NCBI RefSeq assembly: GCF_013408425.1
Contig: NZ_JACBYV010000001.1
Coordinates: forward strand, 4,836,001-4,900,000
Length of the DNA: 64,000 bases
Origin: Pseudomonas flavescens
GTDB lineage: Bacteria; Pseudomonadota; Gammaproteobacteria; Pseudomonadales; Pseudomonadaceae
Direction: 5' to 3'
Below, in pieces: positions 17,374-25,823 of this stretch (positions within the stretch are counted from its first letter, which is position 1; each line of letters begins with the position of its first letter). Below the pieces are notes generated by a model. It did no database searches. It saw only the letters and a list, made by a program, of their open reading frames with translations, and was not told where the DNA came from. The position numbers and the translations under genes were made by a program.

Positions 17374-18482
17374 GACGATTCATCCTCGGCCAGGCGGCTG
17401 CGGCTCAGGGCGGCCAGCGACGGGTAGTAATCCTTGCCCAGCTCGCGGGCGCGCCACCAGGCTCGGGACTTCTCACCGACCAGCACCTGGGCGATCTCGA
17501 ACAGGCTGCGCTTGACTGGCCGGCGGGTGCGCCAGGTGATTTCCACCTGGTTGGCGTCGGTGTCGACCAGCAGGGTGTCGATTACCGCCTGCGTCGTTTC
17601 ATGGCCGCCGCCGCTGAGGAAATAGGTCACCGGCATGCGCACGCTGGGCACCCGGAAACCGGCGCGCTCGGTGGGCAGCAAGCCAAGCAGGAAAACCTCT
17701 TCGCCGCCCTTGAGGTAGTCAGTCTGCTGATCGGCTGGGGCCGCCTGGAAATAGCGCTCGTCGAAGTCCCGGGGCAGGAAAGGAAACTGCTCGTCCTGCC
17801 AGGCCTGGTCGTAGGTGCCGGCAAAGCCGGCACGGGCCTGCCAGTGCTTGCCCAGTGGGCCGAGCGCCATGGGGGCGAAGTCGCCATGGGGGGCGTCCAC
17901 GGGCTGGCCGAGCTTTTCGGTATTGGGCATCGGCATGCCGACCACGGTGCCGCCGCTCAGGCTGCGCGGGTACCAGCCCTGGCCGGCCGGGTTGCGCAGG
18001 TTGCACAGCAGATGCTCGTGGTTGCCCGGTGCCGGATGGCTGCCGCCGAAGGCGCTGGCGTAGGAAATGTCCTGACGCACGAACGGCTGCGCCAGTCCGG
18101 CGGTGGTGCCGAGAGCGCCGGGCTGCCACTGCCGTGGTCCATATACGCTGAACGCCTTGCTGACCCGGCCGACGCGGATGCCGACGGTGAGCTGGGTGAC
18201 GGGGAGTCCGCCCGGAGCATGGGCGCTGCCACTTACCAGCACGTCGCAGTAGGGCTTGAAGGGGGCGAAGTCGAACTCGCGCAGCGGGGCCGACAGGCCG
18301 GGCTCGCCAGCGAAGGTGTCACTCATCAGCAGCGGCTGCTGGGTTTCCAGCAGGCGCGCCACGCTGCCGTCCACTGGCAGGTCGAAGGTGCCCTTGACGA
18401 TGACCACCAGATACTCGCGGCCATCGGCATCCAGACCCTGGTTGTAGGCCGCCACCATTCGCGTGGCATTGAGCAGTTCCAT
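17370..18482 (-). CDS. DUF2169 T6SS adaptor protein
   Basis: 370 aa. It opens with MELLNATRMVAAYNQGLDADGRE and KGTFDLP, followed by AFGGSHPAPGNHEHLLCNLRNPAG and NTEKLGQPVDAPHGDFAPMA, all typical of DUF2169. Members of this family act as dedicated chaperone/adaptors that help load PAAR-like effectors on VgrG. It lies 10 bp after the DUF6484 gene and shares a 4-bp overlap with the thiolase-like gene. Absence of a signal peptide fits a cytoplasmic role. Confidence 0.9.
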   Translation of the reverse strand: MELLNATRMVAAYNQGLDADGREYLVVIVKGTFDLPVDGSVARLLETQQPLLMSDTFAGEPGLSAPLREFDFAPFKPYCDVLVSGSAHAPGGLPVTQLTVGIRVGRVSKAFSVYGPRQWQPGALGTTAGLAQPFVRQDISYASAFGGSHPAPGNHEHLLCNLRNPAGQGWYPRSLSGGTVVGMPMPNTEKLGQPVDAPHGDFAPMALGPLGKHWQARAGFAGTYDQAWQDEQFPFLPRDFDERYFQAAPADQQTDYLKGGEEVFLLGLLPTERAGFRVPSVRMPVTYFLSGGGHETTQAVIDTLLVDTDANQVEITWRTRRPVKRSLFEIAQVLVGEKSRAWWRARELGKDYYPSLAALSRSRLAEDESS

Positions 18483-18492
18483 GGGCGGCTTC

Positions 18493-18951
18493 TTAGTTGA
18501 TCTGCACCGAACCGCCCTTGATGCGGTTCACGCCGCTGGAGCGGCTGGACAGGTAGGCGCCCTTGATCAGCACCTTGCCTTCGCGGGTCAGGGTGATGCT
18601 GGCCTTGCCGCAGCGCAGCACGATCTCGCGCTCGGCGCTGAATTCCAGGCGCTCGCCGTCGAGGTGTGCCACCGCCGCAGGTGCGCTGGCAGGTGCCTGC
18701 GGCAGGCGCTGGATGCGGCCGATCACCAGCGGCTGAGATGGGTCGCCGGCGACGAACATCAGCGCCACCTGAGCGCCGATGTCTTCACGGCTGAGCGTCG
18801 TGGTGGTGGTCGCGGCGATACCGGTCTCCGCTGGGCAGCCGGGGAATGCCACGACCGGGCTGGACGCCTGCGGCACATCGAGCAGTACACCGATGACCAC
18901 GCCGTCGAGACGGGTGATGGCAGGGACTGGGGTGTGGAACTGGACTGTCAT
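18493..18951 (-). CDS. DUF6484 VgrG-associated protein
   Basis: 152 aa from the ATG at 18951, which has GGAG 8 bp upstream; an ATG two codons earlier is possible. It starts with a beta-rich domain (LDGVVIGVLLDVP, DIGAQVALMFVAGDP, PLVIGRIQ) like DUF6484. The tail (FSAEREIVLRCGKASITLTREG) resembles the gp5-like beta-helix end of VgrG proteins, so it may dock on or mimic the spike. Equivalent of PA0096 by recalled synteny. Confidence 0.75.
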   Translation of the reverse strand: MTVQFHTPVPAITRLDGVVIGVLLDVPQASSPVVAFPGCPAETGIAATTTTTLSREDIGAQVALMFVAGDPSQPLVIGRIQRLPQAPASAPAAVAHLDGERLEFSAEREIVLRCGKASITLTREGKVLIKGAYLSSRSSGVNRIKGGSVQIN

Positions 18952-18980
18952 GCGCATTGCTCCATGGCCGCTATCGCTGC

Positions 18981-21206
18981 TCAGTTCTGCAGGATCTTCT
19001 GGCCTTTCATCACGATGTTCTTGGCTGCCTTGACGTTGATCGCCCCGGAGCCGTCGATGCTGATGTTCTTGCCACGAATGACGATGGTGCCGTCCTTCTT
19101 CATGGTGATGCTCGCAGCGCCGGTCTGCAGGGTGATCGAGTCGCCGGCCTTGAGCACGAAGTTCTTGCCGACATGCAGGTTGTCATCCTTGAGGACGCGG
19201 CTATTGCGCTCGCCGCGCACGTAGTGCGACTCGTTGCCGCCTGCCATGGTCGCCAGATCGGCGCCGATGAGCACATACTCGTTGGCGGTGATCAGCGCGG
19301 TACGGTCAGCGCCGATGGTGGTGCGCTCGCTGTTGCCCACGCTTTCGGTACGGTTGGCGCCGATGCTGATGGTTTCGTTACTGCCCACGCTCTCGGTGCG
19401 GTTGGCGCCGATGCTGATGGTTTCGTTGCTGCCCACGCTCTCGGTACGGTTGGCGCCGATGGCGATGGTCTCGTTACTGCCGACCTGCTCGCTACGGTTC
19501 ACGCCGATGGTGATGGTTTCGTTGTTGCCGACCTTTTCGGTACGGTCGACGCCGATGGTGATGGTCTCGTGGTTGTCCACCGTTTCGGTGCGATCGTGTT
19601 TGACGTGCACCGTCTCATCGTTGTCGACGGTCTTGCTGCGATCGTGGCCCACCCAATGGGTCTCGTCGTTCTCGACCTCGATGTCCTGATTCTTCTCGGC
19701 ATGGATGAACAGCTGCTCCTCGCCCTTCTTGTCTTCCATGCGGATTTCATTGAAGTTGGCCGGCGTGCCGCCCTTGCTCGAGCGGCTCTTGGTGCCGCTC
19801 TGGGTGGCGTTGGCAGGCAGCTCGTAGGGCACCGTCTGTTCGGCGTTGTAGACGCGACCGGTGACGATCGGCCGGTCGGGATCACCCTCGAGAAAGCTGA
19901 CGATGACTTCCTGGCCGATGCGCGGAATCTGGATGGAGCCCCAGTTCTTGCCGGCCCAGTTCTGCGATACACGGATCCAGCAGGAACTGTTCTCGTTGGA
20001 CTGGTCGTGGCGATCCCAGTAGAAATGCACCTTCACCCGGCCGAACTGATCGGTCCAGATCTCCTCGCCCTTGGGGCCGACCACCATGGCCGTCTGCGGT
20101 CCCTGCACGATCGGCTGCACGGTCAGCGGCAGCGGGCGGAACACCTGGCTGGCGTCGATGCAGGTGAGGCTGCTGTCGAACTGGAAGCTCTCGCTGCCGC
20201 GGCCGCTCTCGTACAGGTCCTGGGTGATGGTGTATTCGCTGTCGACGATCAGGTATTCGCGGTTCTGGTCATCGCGCGGGTAGTCGGTGAGGCTGAACAG
20301 ATGACCGCTGCCCAAGCCGCGGGCGTTGCCCTTCAGGCGAATCTGCTCGTGCTGGGCCTGAATCGCCTCGATGCGATTGCGCGCGTACTGCTCGCCGTCC
20401 TTGCTCTGCACGTACTCGCCCGGGTAGTCGTAGAGCGGATAGTCGGCGTTGCTGTGCTCGCGGGCGATGCTGGAGCGAACTTCCAGGCGCGCGCTGGGGC
20501 GCTGGAAGTCATAGTCGTTGAGCGCCAGGGAGCCGGGTTGCACTTCGTGCACCAGGTGCCAGTCATGAATGTGGTCGCGCTCGCGCATCTGATCGTCGAG
20601 CGGGTAGAAGGGCACGCGGGCGTAGCCGGGTGCCGTGCCGTGCGCACCGTAGGCGTCGCAGAGCACCAGCACGTGACGCTCCTGCTCGTGGCGAAAGTAG
20701 TAGTAGATGCCTTCCTGTTCCATCAGCCGGCTGACGAAGTCGAAGCTGGTCTCGCGGTACTGCACGCAGTAGTCCCACTCGCGATAGGAGCGGGTGAGGG
20801 CGTCTTCGAAATCGGAGAAGCCGAGATCTCGGAATACCTGCTTGATGATCTCGGGTACGGTCTTGCTCTGGAAGATCCGGCAGTCGGAGGTCCGCGACAG
20901 CAGCCATAGCCAGGGCTTGAGCGTGACCTGGTAACTGGCGAACTGACCACGATGGGCGGTTTGGCTGCAACGGGCGACGATGCCGTGGAAGTAGCGGTCG
21001 CTGCCATCGGCCAGTTGCACGGCGATGCCCATGGGCTTGCCGAGCAGGTTGTTGAGCTTCAGCGATGAGTTTTCGGACGCCAGGCTCAACTGGTACTGGA
21101 ACAGGCGGCCGAGGGATTCGGTGCCGTTCAGGCGCTCCATGACCAACGCATTCGCGCCGAGCGGGCTGCTGACCTTGGCCATGCGCGACTGTTGTGTGAT
21201 TGCCAT
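18981..21206 (-). CDS. vgrG: Type VI secretion spike protein VgrG (VgrG1b-like)
   Basis: 741 aa. The gp27-like region runs to about residue 400 (LFQYQLSLASE, HGIVARCSQTAHRG, CVQYRETSFDFVSRLMEQEG). The gp5 OB region follows (GPKGEEIWTDQFGRVKVHFYWDR, CWIRVSQNWAGKNWG, FLEGDPDRPIVTGRVYN), then a long needle of 16-residue repeats (NETISIG-type units). The C terminus ITMKKDGTIVIRGKNI is canonical. The start at 21206 gives the usual MA-prefixed N terminus; the frame runs further up without support. First gene of the island; no structural T6SS genes are in the window, so this is an orphan vgrG cluster using an apparatus encoded elsewhere. Confidence 0.95.
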   Translation of the reverse strand: MAITQQSRMAKVSSPLGANALVMERLNGTESLGRLFQYQLSLASENSSLKLNNLLGKPMGIAVQLADGSDRYFHGIVARCSQTAHRGQFASYQVTLKPWLWLLSRTSDCRIFQSKTVPEIIKQVFRDLGFSDFEDALTRSYREWDYCVQYRETSFDFVSRLMEQEGIYYYFRHEQERHVLVLCDAYGAHGTAPGYARVPFYPLDDQMRERDHIHDWHLVHEVQPGSLALNDYDFQRPSARLEVRSSIAREHSNADYPLYDYPGEYVQSKDGEQYARNRIEAIQAQHEQIRLKGNARGLGSGHLFSLTDYPRDDQNREYLIVDSEYTITQDLYESGRGSESFQFDSSLTCIDASQVFRPLPLTVQPIVQGPQTAMVVGPKGEEIWTDQFGRVKVHFYWDRHDQSNENSSCWIRVSQNWAGKNWGSIQIPRIGQEVIVSFLEGDPDRPIVTGRVYNAEQTVPYELPANATQSGTKSRSSKGGTPANFNEIRMEDKKGEEQLFIHAEKNQDIEVENDETHWVGHDRSKTVDNDETVHVKHDRTETVDNHETITIGVDRTEKVGNNETITIGVNRSEQVGSNETIAIGANRTESVGSNETISIGANRTESVGSNETISIGANRTESVGNSERTTIGADRTALITANEYVLIGADLATMAGGNESHYVRGERNSRVLKDDNLHVGKNFVLKAGDSITLQTGAASITMKKDGTIVIRGKNISIDGSGAINVKAAKNIVMKGQKILQN
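19288..19623. repeat. 48-bp tandem repeats inside vgrG
   Basis: About six to seven units of 48 bp (16 codons) encode the needle repeat. The most alike copies start at 19336, 19384 and 19432, exactly 48 bp apart; copies further out are degenerate. This is where slippage could lengthen or shorten the spike. Confidence 0.8.
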
Positions 21207-21489
21207 TTCCGTGACCCTGCGATGCCGTCCTGTGCCGAAGATAACCGGGAATGCGGTTACGTGCTGAGACGCCGTTGGGAATGCGCGCTCGAGCTGGCCT
21301 GTCCGTCTGATTTTTTGCGGACTGGTGCGGCGCTGTCGATCACAGCGCTCGATCAGGCCAGCGATGCGCAAAGGTGTCGCAAGCGATATGACATTGTCCA
21401 GTAATGGCGATAAGCCATTTCGCGCCGCCCGGCTTGCTAGCCGTAGCGCCTGGCTCTAAGGTGCGGCTTTCGCCCACAGCCAGCCGCCA

Positions 21490-22161
21490 ATGACCATGGA
21501 TCGTTTTGCCCCCTTCGCGCAGCAGGCAGCCCGGTTACTGGCGCTCTGCGCGCCTTCGACCGACGATGGTGCCCATGACCTTTCACACCTGCAGCGGGTC
21601 TGGGCCAATGCCTGTCTGTTGCAGCGCGAAGAGGGCGGCGATCTCGAGCTGCTGCTGGCTGCCGTGTTGCTGCATGACTGTGTAGCGGTGGAAAAGGACT
21701 CGCCGTTGCGCGCCAGCGCATCGCGCCTGTCCGCTGCAAGGGCCGCTGAGGTGCTTGCCAGGCTGGGGTGGCGCGATGAGCGCATCGCGGCGGTCTGCCA
21801 CGCCATCGAGGCGCACAGTTTCTCCGCGGCGATTACGCCAACCAGCCTGGAGGCGCGCATCCTGCAGGATGCCGACCGCCTCGATGCCATCGGCCTGATC
21901 GGCGTGGCGCGCTGTTTCCATGTATCCGGACGGCTGGGCAGCGCCCTGTACGATGCCGACGATATCGACGCCGCGCATCGCACGCTGGATGACCAGCGCT
22001 TCGCCCTCGACCATTTCCGTACCAAGCTGCTGGGCCTGGCCTCAGGCTTTCAGACCGCTGCAGGCGCGCGACTGGCCGAGCAGCGGCACGCGCGGATGGT
22101 GGCTTTCCTCGCCGCGTTTCGCGAGGAAATCCAACCGTCCTCGACCTTAATGGAGGAGTGA
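21490..22161 (+). CDS. HD-domain phosphohydrolase
   Basis: 223 aa, cytoplasmic. HD metal motif: H in HDLSHLQRVW, HD in LLHDCVAVE, and a downstream D in LQDADRLDAIG, as in YedJ-type hydrolases. Substrate unknown; nucleotides are likely. The start may be the second Met (21496). Its stop lies 2 bp before the SolA ATG, and its last codons supply the GGAGGAG ribosome site for solA, so the two are co-expressed. The 283 bp upstream, shared with vgrG on the other strand, contain no gene that I can support. Confidence 0.85.
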   Translation: MTMDRFAPFAQQAARLLALCAPSTDDGAHDLSHLQRVWANACLLQREEGGDLELLLAAVLLHDCVAVEKDSPLRASASRLSAARAAEVLARLGWRDERIAAVCHAIEAHSFSAAITPTSLEARILQDADRLDAIGLIGVARCFHVSGRLGSALYDADDIDAAHRTLDDQRFALDHFRTKLLGLASGFQTAAGARLAEQRHARMVAFLAAFREEIQPSSTLMEE

Positions 22162-22163
22162 GC

Positions 22164-23327
22164 ATGCACTACGACGTCATCGTCATCGGACTGGGCGCCA
22201 TGGGCGCCGCCACCCTTTACCAACTGGCCAGGCGCGGCGTGCGCGTGGCTGGTGTGGATCGCCACGCACCGCCCCACGATCAGGGTTCCAGCCATGGCGA
22301 TACGCGCATCACCCGCCAGGCGGTGGGCGAGGGCGCTGCCTATGTACCGCTGGCGTTGAATTCCCAGCGCATCTGGCGCGAGCTGGAAGCGCAGAGCGGC
22401 GAGTCGCTGTTCGAGGCGTGCGGCATGTTGATGCTCAGCAGCAGCCAGGCGCCGACGCGGGGGCACGGCACGCCCGATTTCGGCGGTGAGACGGCAGCGC
22501 TGGCCAAGCGTTTCGGCATCGAACACAGCCTGTTGGATGCCACGGGGATTCGCGCACGCTTCCCACAATTCGCTGGCTTCAGTGAAGAGGCCAGCGGCTA
22601 TTACGAGCCGGGAGCCGGTTTCGTGCGCCCCGAACTGGCTATCGACGTGCAACTGAGGCTGGCCGAGCGGCTGGGGGCCACCTTGCACACCAACACCCCG
22701 GTCACTGCCATCGAATCCGTCGGCCAGGGTGTTCGCGTGCAGACCAGCAGCGGCACGCTGACCGCGGACAAGGCCATCGTCTGCGCCGGCATGTGGACCG
22801 GCCGCCTGCTCGGTGCGCCGGTCGAGGGCCTGCTCAAGGTCTGTCGCCAGCAACTGGTGTGGTTCGAACTGGACGAGCCTGAACGCTTCGCTGCTGGCTC
22901 GCCGGTGTACATCCTCCTGCATGGCGCGGCGGACACCGACAGTTGCTACGGCTTCCCGCCGCTGCCAGGCGAGAACGCCATCAAGATCGCCACCGAGCAA
23001 TACCTCGAGAGTTGCGACCCCGATGCGCTGGATCGCAGTGTCCGCCAGGCCGATATCGATGCCCTGTACGACGCCCATGTGGCTGGCCGTCTGCTCGGTG
23101 TGTCGAAACGGGTGCTCAAGTCCAAGGTCTGTACCTACACCCTCACCCCGGACTTCAACTTCATCATCGACGCCCACCCGCACCTGGCCAACGTGACGCT
23201 GGTGTCTGCCTGCTCCGGGCATGGTTTCAAGCATTCAGCCGGCATTGGTGAAGCGCTGGCCATGCACCACTGCAACGAGCCAGGCGCCGTCGACCTGTCA
23301 CCCTTCACGCTGGCGCGATTCAGGTAG
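22164..23327 (+). CDS. solA: N-methyl-L-tryptophan/sarcosine oxidase family flavoenzyme
   Basis: 387 aa. FAD-binding VIVIGLGAMGAATLYQLA at the N terminus. Cys323 in VCTYTLTPD matches the covalent-FAD cysteine of monomeric sarcosine and N-methyltryptophan oxidases, and SGHGFKHS near the end is a family hallmark. It oxidises an N-methyl amino acid to the free amine, formaldehyde and H2O2. I use the ATG at 22164 (AGGAG 5 bp upstream) rather than an overlapping GTG at 22158. Exact substrate cannot be told from sequence. Confidence 0.87.
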   Translation: MHYDVIVIGLGAMGAATLYQLARRGVRVAGVDRHAPPHDQGSSHGDTRITRQAVGEGAAYVPLALNSQRIWRELEAQSGESLFEACGMLMLSSSQAPTRGHGTPDFGGETAALAKRFGIEHSLLDATGIRARFPQFAGFSEEASGYYEPGAGFVRPELAIDVQLRLAERLGATLHTNTPVTAIESVGQGVRVQTSSGTLTADKAIVCAGMWTGRLLGAPVEGLLKVCRQQLVWFELDEPERFAAGSPVYILLHGAADTDSCYGFPPLPGENAIKIATEQYLESCDPDALDRSVRQADIDALYDAHVAGRLLGVSKRVLKSKVCTYTLTPDFNFIIDAHPHLANVTLVSACSGHGFKHSAGIGEALAMHHCNEPGAVDLSPFTLARFR

Positions 23328-23665
23328 TTACCGCAAGTAAGGTCTCAGGAGCTACCGACGAATAGATGGCAGCAAGGCAGAAGCGCCGCTCCCTGCGTAG
23401 GGTGGACAACGCTCTTTTCGTCCACCATTGCGATCGTGAAGCGGTGGACGGATCGGGCCGCGCAGGTGAAGCGTCGTCCACCCTACGCCTGAAGGCAGCT
23501 TCAAGGCGATAGCGGACCTTCGGTTTGGTGGGCTAAAGCGGATCGCCGCCCGGCCCACCCTACAGCCGCGCATCTAGCCGTAGGGTGGGCTTTAGCCCAC
23601 CAATTGTCCCCCGACTACGAAAGGCTGCTTTCGCCACTTTGTGGCCACCGCAGGCAATCTTTCGG
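23328..23665. repeat. Intergenic palindromic repeat cluster
   Basis: No gene is visible in this 338-bp gap. It holds two nested inverted repeats of the GTAGGGTGG type: 23395-23407 with 23476-23488 (13 bp, perfect) and 23525-23538 with 23590-23603 (14 bp, perfect). Further CCCACCCTAC copies lie between. They read as an imperfectly duplicated repeat element between the convergent solA and GNAT genes and may also end transcription. Confidence 0.75.
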
Positions 23666-24163
23666 CTAAAGAGCATCGTCGTTCAGACAGCGATACATCA
23701 CATGGCAATCCACCAGCCCCAGGCTGCGGTGACGATAGGCCTTCGGCAGGGTGCCGACGATGTTGAAGCCGTGCTTCTGCCAGAGCGCCACGGCGACGGT
23801 ATTGGTGGCGACCACGGAATTGAACTGCATCGCCTGAAAGCCCAGCTCGCGACCGATCTGCAAGGAATGCTGGCAGAGCGCACTGGCCACACCCTTGCCG
23901 CGGGCGGCGGGAGCGGTCATGTAGCCGCAGTTGCACACGTGGTCACCGGGGCCGGCGGCGTTGGCCTTGATGTAGTAGCTGCCAAGGATCTGCCCGTCCT
24001 GTTCGGCCACGAAGGTGGCGCGCGGCAGTTCGACCCAGAGCTTCCAGGCCGTTTCACGGTCCATGGCCGGGTCATAGGCGTAGGTTTCCTGAGCCTGGGT
24101 GATGTCGCGGATGATGGGCCAGACCTGATCGAAGTCGGCGCTGGTAATAGGGCGGATATTCAC
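23666..24163 (-). CDS. GNAT family N-acetyltransferase
   Basis: 165 aa. The acetyl-CoA loop is APAARGKGVASALCQHSL (Q/RxxGxG/A type, about residues 87-104), and the C-terminal NTVAVALWQKHGFNIVGTLP is typical of the fold. The start is MNIRPITSADF with GGAG upstream. Substrate unknown. It runs leftward, 25 bp after the RES gene, and may be read through from the toxin-antitoxin promoter. Confidence 0.88.
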   Translation of the reverse strand: MNIRPITSADFDQVWPIIRDITQAQETYAYDPAMDRETAWKLWVELPRATFVAEQDGQILGSYYIKANAAGPGDHVCNCGYMTAPAARGKGVASALCQHSLQIGRELGFQAMQFNSVVATNTVAVALWQKHGFNIVGTLPKAYRHRSLGLVDCHVMYRCLNDDAL

Positions 24164-24188
24164 GCGCTCTCCTGGGATATTCAGCGAC

Positions 24189-24650
24189 TCACGCCTTGAA
24201 CATGCGTGGGTCGTAAGTGAAATCGTAAATCTCGACGACGCTGATCTGGCTCGCGGCCGGATGCAGCGGATTGATCAGCAGGTTGCGTTCCAGTGGCAGC
24301 ACGGCAGACGGCACGATAAGGCCCAGGTGGCTGACCGCGCGCAGCCAGAGCGTGCCGAAACCCATACTCGGGCGGTCGACCGGCAGGGCGTTCCAGCCTT
24401 TCGGCAGCTCGCTGACAGCAGGCTCCCAGTAAAGCGCGGGGTCGTCCGGCAGCTCGAAGCAGGTGATCTTCATCGGCATCGCCGGTGGCCCCTGCGCATG
24501 CACGAAGGTTTCCAGGCAGCAGATGGCAGGGGATAACCCCATGTACACCGCGGCGACATCCTGCTCGTTCCAACGCCCGCCTTCGATGGCCGCGCCGCGC
24601 CCGGAAAGGTCCGTCGCCCGCCTGGCCTTGGCGACACGCCAGGCACGCAT
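24189..24650 (-). CDS. RES-domain toxin
   Basis: 153 aa. The RES core is visible: GRWNEQDVAAVYMGLSPAICCLETFVH carries the Arg, Tyr and Glu catalytic set. Toxins of this family (MbcT/ParT type) destroy or modify NAD+ and arrest growth. It shares one base with the antitoxin stop (TGATG). Protein length and order (antitoxin first) are standard for the family. Confidence 0.88.
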   Translation of the reverse strand: MRAWRVAKARRATDLSGRGAAIEGGRWNEQDVAAVYMGLSPAICCLETFVHAQGPPAMPMKITCFELPDDPALYWEPAVSELPKGWNALPVDRPSMGFGTLWLRAVSHLGLIVPSAVLPLERNLLINPLHPAASQISVVEIYDFTYDPRMFKA

Positions 24651-25120
24651 CAGGCGGCGCCACCCCAGTCGAGGGCGTTGAGCACCCGGCGAACCTGCTT
24701 GGCGCCGATTTCCGTTTCGCAGAGCATGATCGGCGCCTGTCCGCCCAGTGACTGATTCACGCGCGACATCCAGTCCGCGGCCGCCTGGCGGCTCTCGAAC
24801 ACCTCTTCGGCCAACTGGCAGACCATGGCGATCCGATCCAGGCGCTCCGAGGCGACCGGGTCGAGCAGTTTGTGCTCGCGCCGGCGTCGTTCGAGGGTCG
24901 AAATCGAGGCGTTGAGGAGGATTTCCAGGCTGCGTTCGGGCAAGGCGAAGGTGGCCTTGACGGCCTGTACCAGCTCGGCGGCGAAGCCATCCCGGATCTG
25001 TTGCAGGCGCTCGGCTTCACTGAGCGCTTCGCGGCCGGCGCAGAACGCCCAGAAGGCAGCGCTTAGGGGCTGGGCCTCGCCCTTGCCCCGTTTGGCCTGA
25101 CGCATTGCGGTGATGGTCAT
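24650..25120 (-). CDS. Xre/MbcA/ParS-type antitoxin
   Basis: 156 aa. An N-terminal helical Xre-like region (about residues 40-90, LPERSLEILLNASISTLERRRRE) is followed by a C-terminal ParS toxin-binding domain (WMSRVNQSLGGQAPIMLCETEIGAKQVRRVL). It neutralises the RES toxin and probably represses the operon through the palindrome just upstream. AAGGAGG precedes the ATG. Confidence 0.88.
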   Translation of the reverse strand: MTITAMRQAKRGKGEAQPLSAAFWAFCAGREALSEAERLQQIRDGFAAELVQAVKATFALPERSLEILLNASISTLERRRREHKLLDPVASERLDRIAMVCQLAEEVFESRQAAADWMSRVNQSLGGQAPIMLCETEIGAKQVRRVLNALDWGGAA

Positions 25121-25129
25121 GCTGCCTCC

Positions 25130-25160
25130 TTCATTTGAATGAAAAATAACGTCAAATGAA
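25130..25160. promoter_or_regulatory. Operator-like inverted repeat of the RES/ParS operon
   Basis: A perfect 9-bp inverted repeat, TTCATTTGA (25130-25138) and TCAAATGAA (25152-25160). The centres are 22 bp apart, about two helical turns. It lies 10-40 bp upstream of the antitoxin start in AT-rich DNA, as expected for autoregulation by the Xre-like antitoxin. Confidence 0.75.
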
Positions 25161-25226
25161 GATTACTCTTTCGTGGTGCATCTTGCACGGCAGGCACCTG
25201 TCAATCCGACGGAGCGCTGTCTCGAC

Positions 25227-25769
25227 TCAGTCTGCATAGCCTTCGGCCAGATGCGCGTCCTTGAGCTTCACGTAGTTGCCGGCGGTGTAGCTGAAGAAAT
25301 TGCGCTCCTTGTCGGTCAGTGGCCGCGCCCGTTTCGCCGGGCTGCCGACGTACAGGTAACCGCTTTCCAGCACCTTGCCCGGCGGCACCAGGCTACCGGC
25401 GCCGATGATCACGTCGTCCTCGACCACCGCGCCGTCCATCACCGTGCTGCCCATGCCGACCAGGATGCGGCTGCCCAGGGTGCAGCCGTGCAGCATCACC
25501 TTGTGGCCGATGGTCACTTCGTCGCCGATGATCAGCGGGAAGCCGTCCGGGTTGAACGGGCCGGCATGGGTGATATGCAGCACGCTGCCGTCCTGCACGC
25601 TGGTGCGTTTGCCGATACGGATGCGGTGCATGTCGCCGCGGATCACGGTCAGCGGCCACACGGAGCTGTCTTCACCGATTTCCACATCGCCGATGACCAC
25701 CGCCGAGGCGTCGACGAACGCGCGCTCGCCAAGCTGCGGGGTGATGGATTGGTAAGTACGAATCGCCAC
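25227..25769 (-). CDS. Gamma carbonic anhydrase family protein (YrdA/PaaY-like)
   Basis: 180 aa. The start is a GTG at 25769 with AGAGG 7 bp upstream. The left-handed beta-helix hexapeptides run from VDASAVVIGDVEIGEDSSVW to IIGAGSLVPPG. The gamma-class features RGDMHRIRIG, the zinc-ligand His region VLHITHAG and TIGHKVMLHGC are present. Carbonic anhydrase or thioesterase activity has been reported for relatives. It is divergent from prlC with a 54-bp gap between the starts. Confidence 0.9.
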   Translation of the reverse strand: MAIRTYQSITPQLGERAFVDASAVVIGDVEIGEDSSVWPLTVIRGDMHRIRIGKRTSVQDGSVLHITHAGPFNPDGFPLIIGDEVTIGHKVMLHGCTLGSRILVGMGSTVMDGAVVEDDVIIGAGSLVPPGKVLESGYLYVGSPAKRARPLTDKERNFFSYTAGNYVKLKDAHLAEGYAD

Positions 25770-25823
25770 GATAGAACCTCTTAAGCTGCGCCAGGGGTTG
25801 ATTGTAATTAAGATGGTCGCCAT

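Noticed and set aside
18957..20909. 650-codon open frame antisense to vgrG
   Set aside because: A composition shadow of a high-GC gene; vgrG on the other strand has full family motifs, and this frame has low-complexity Val/Gly/Ala/Asp content.
23211..23222. Cysteine in SACSGHGF of the SolA-like oxidase as the covalent FAD site
   Set aside because: It is too near the C terminus; Cys323 in VCTYTLTPD aligns with the flavinylated Cys of sarcosine oxidase.
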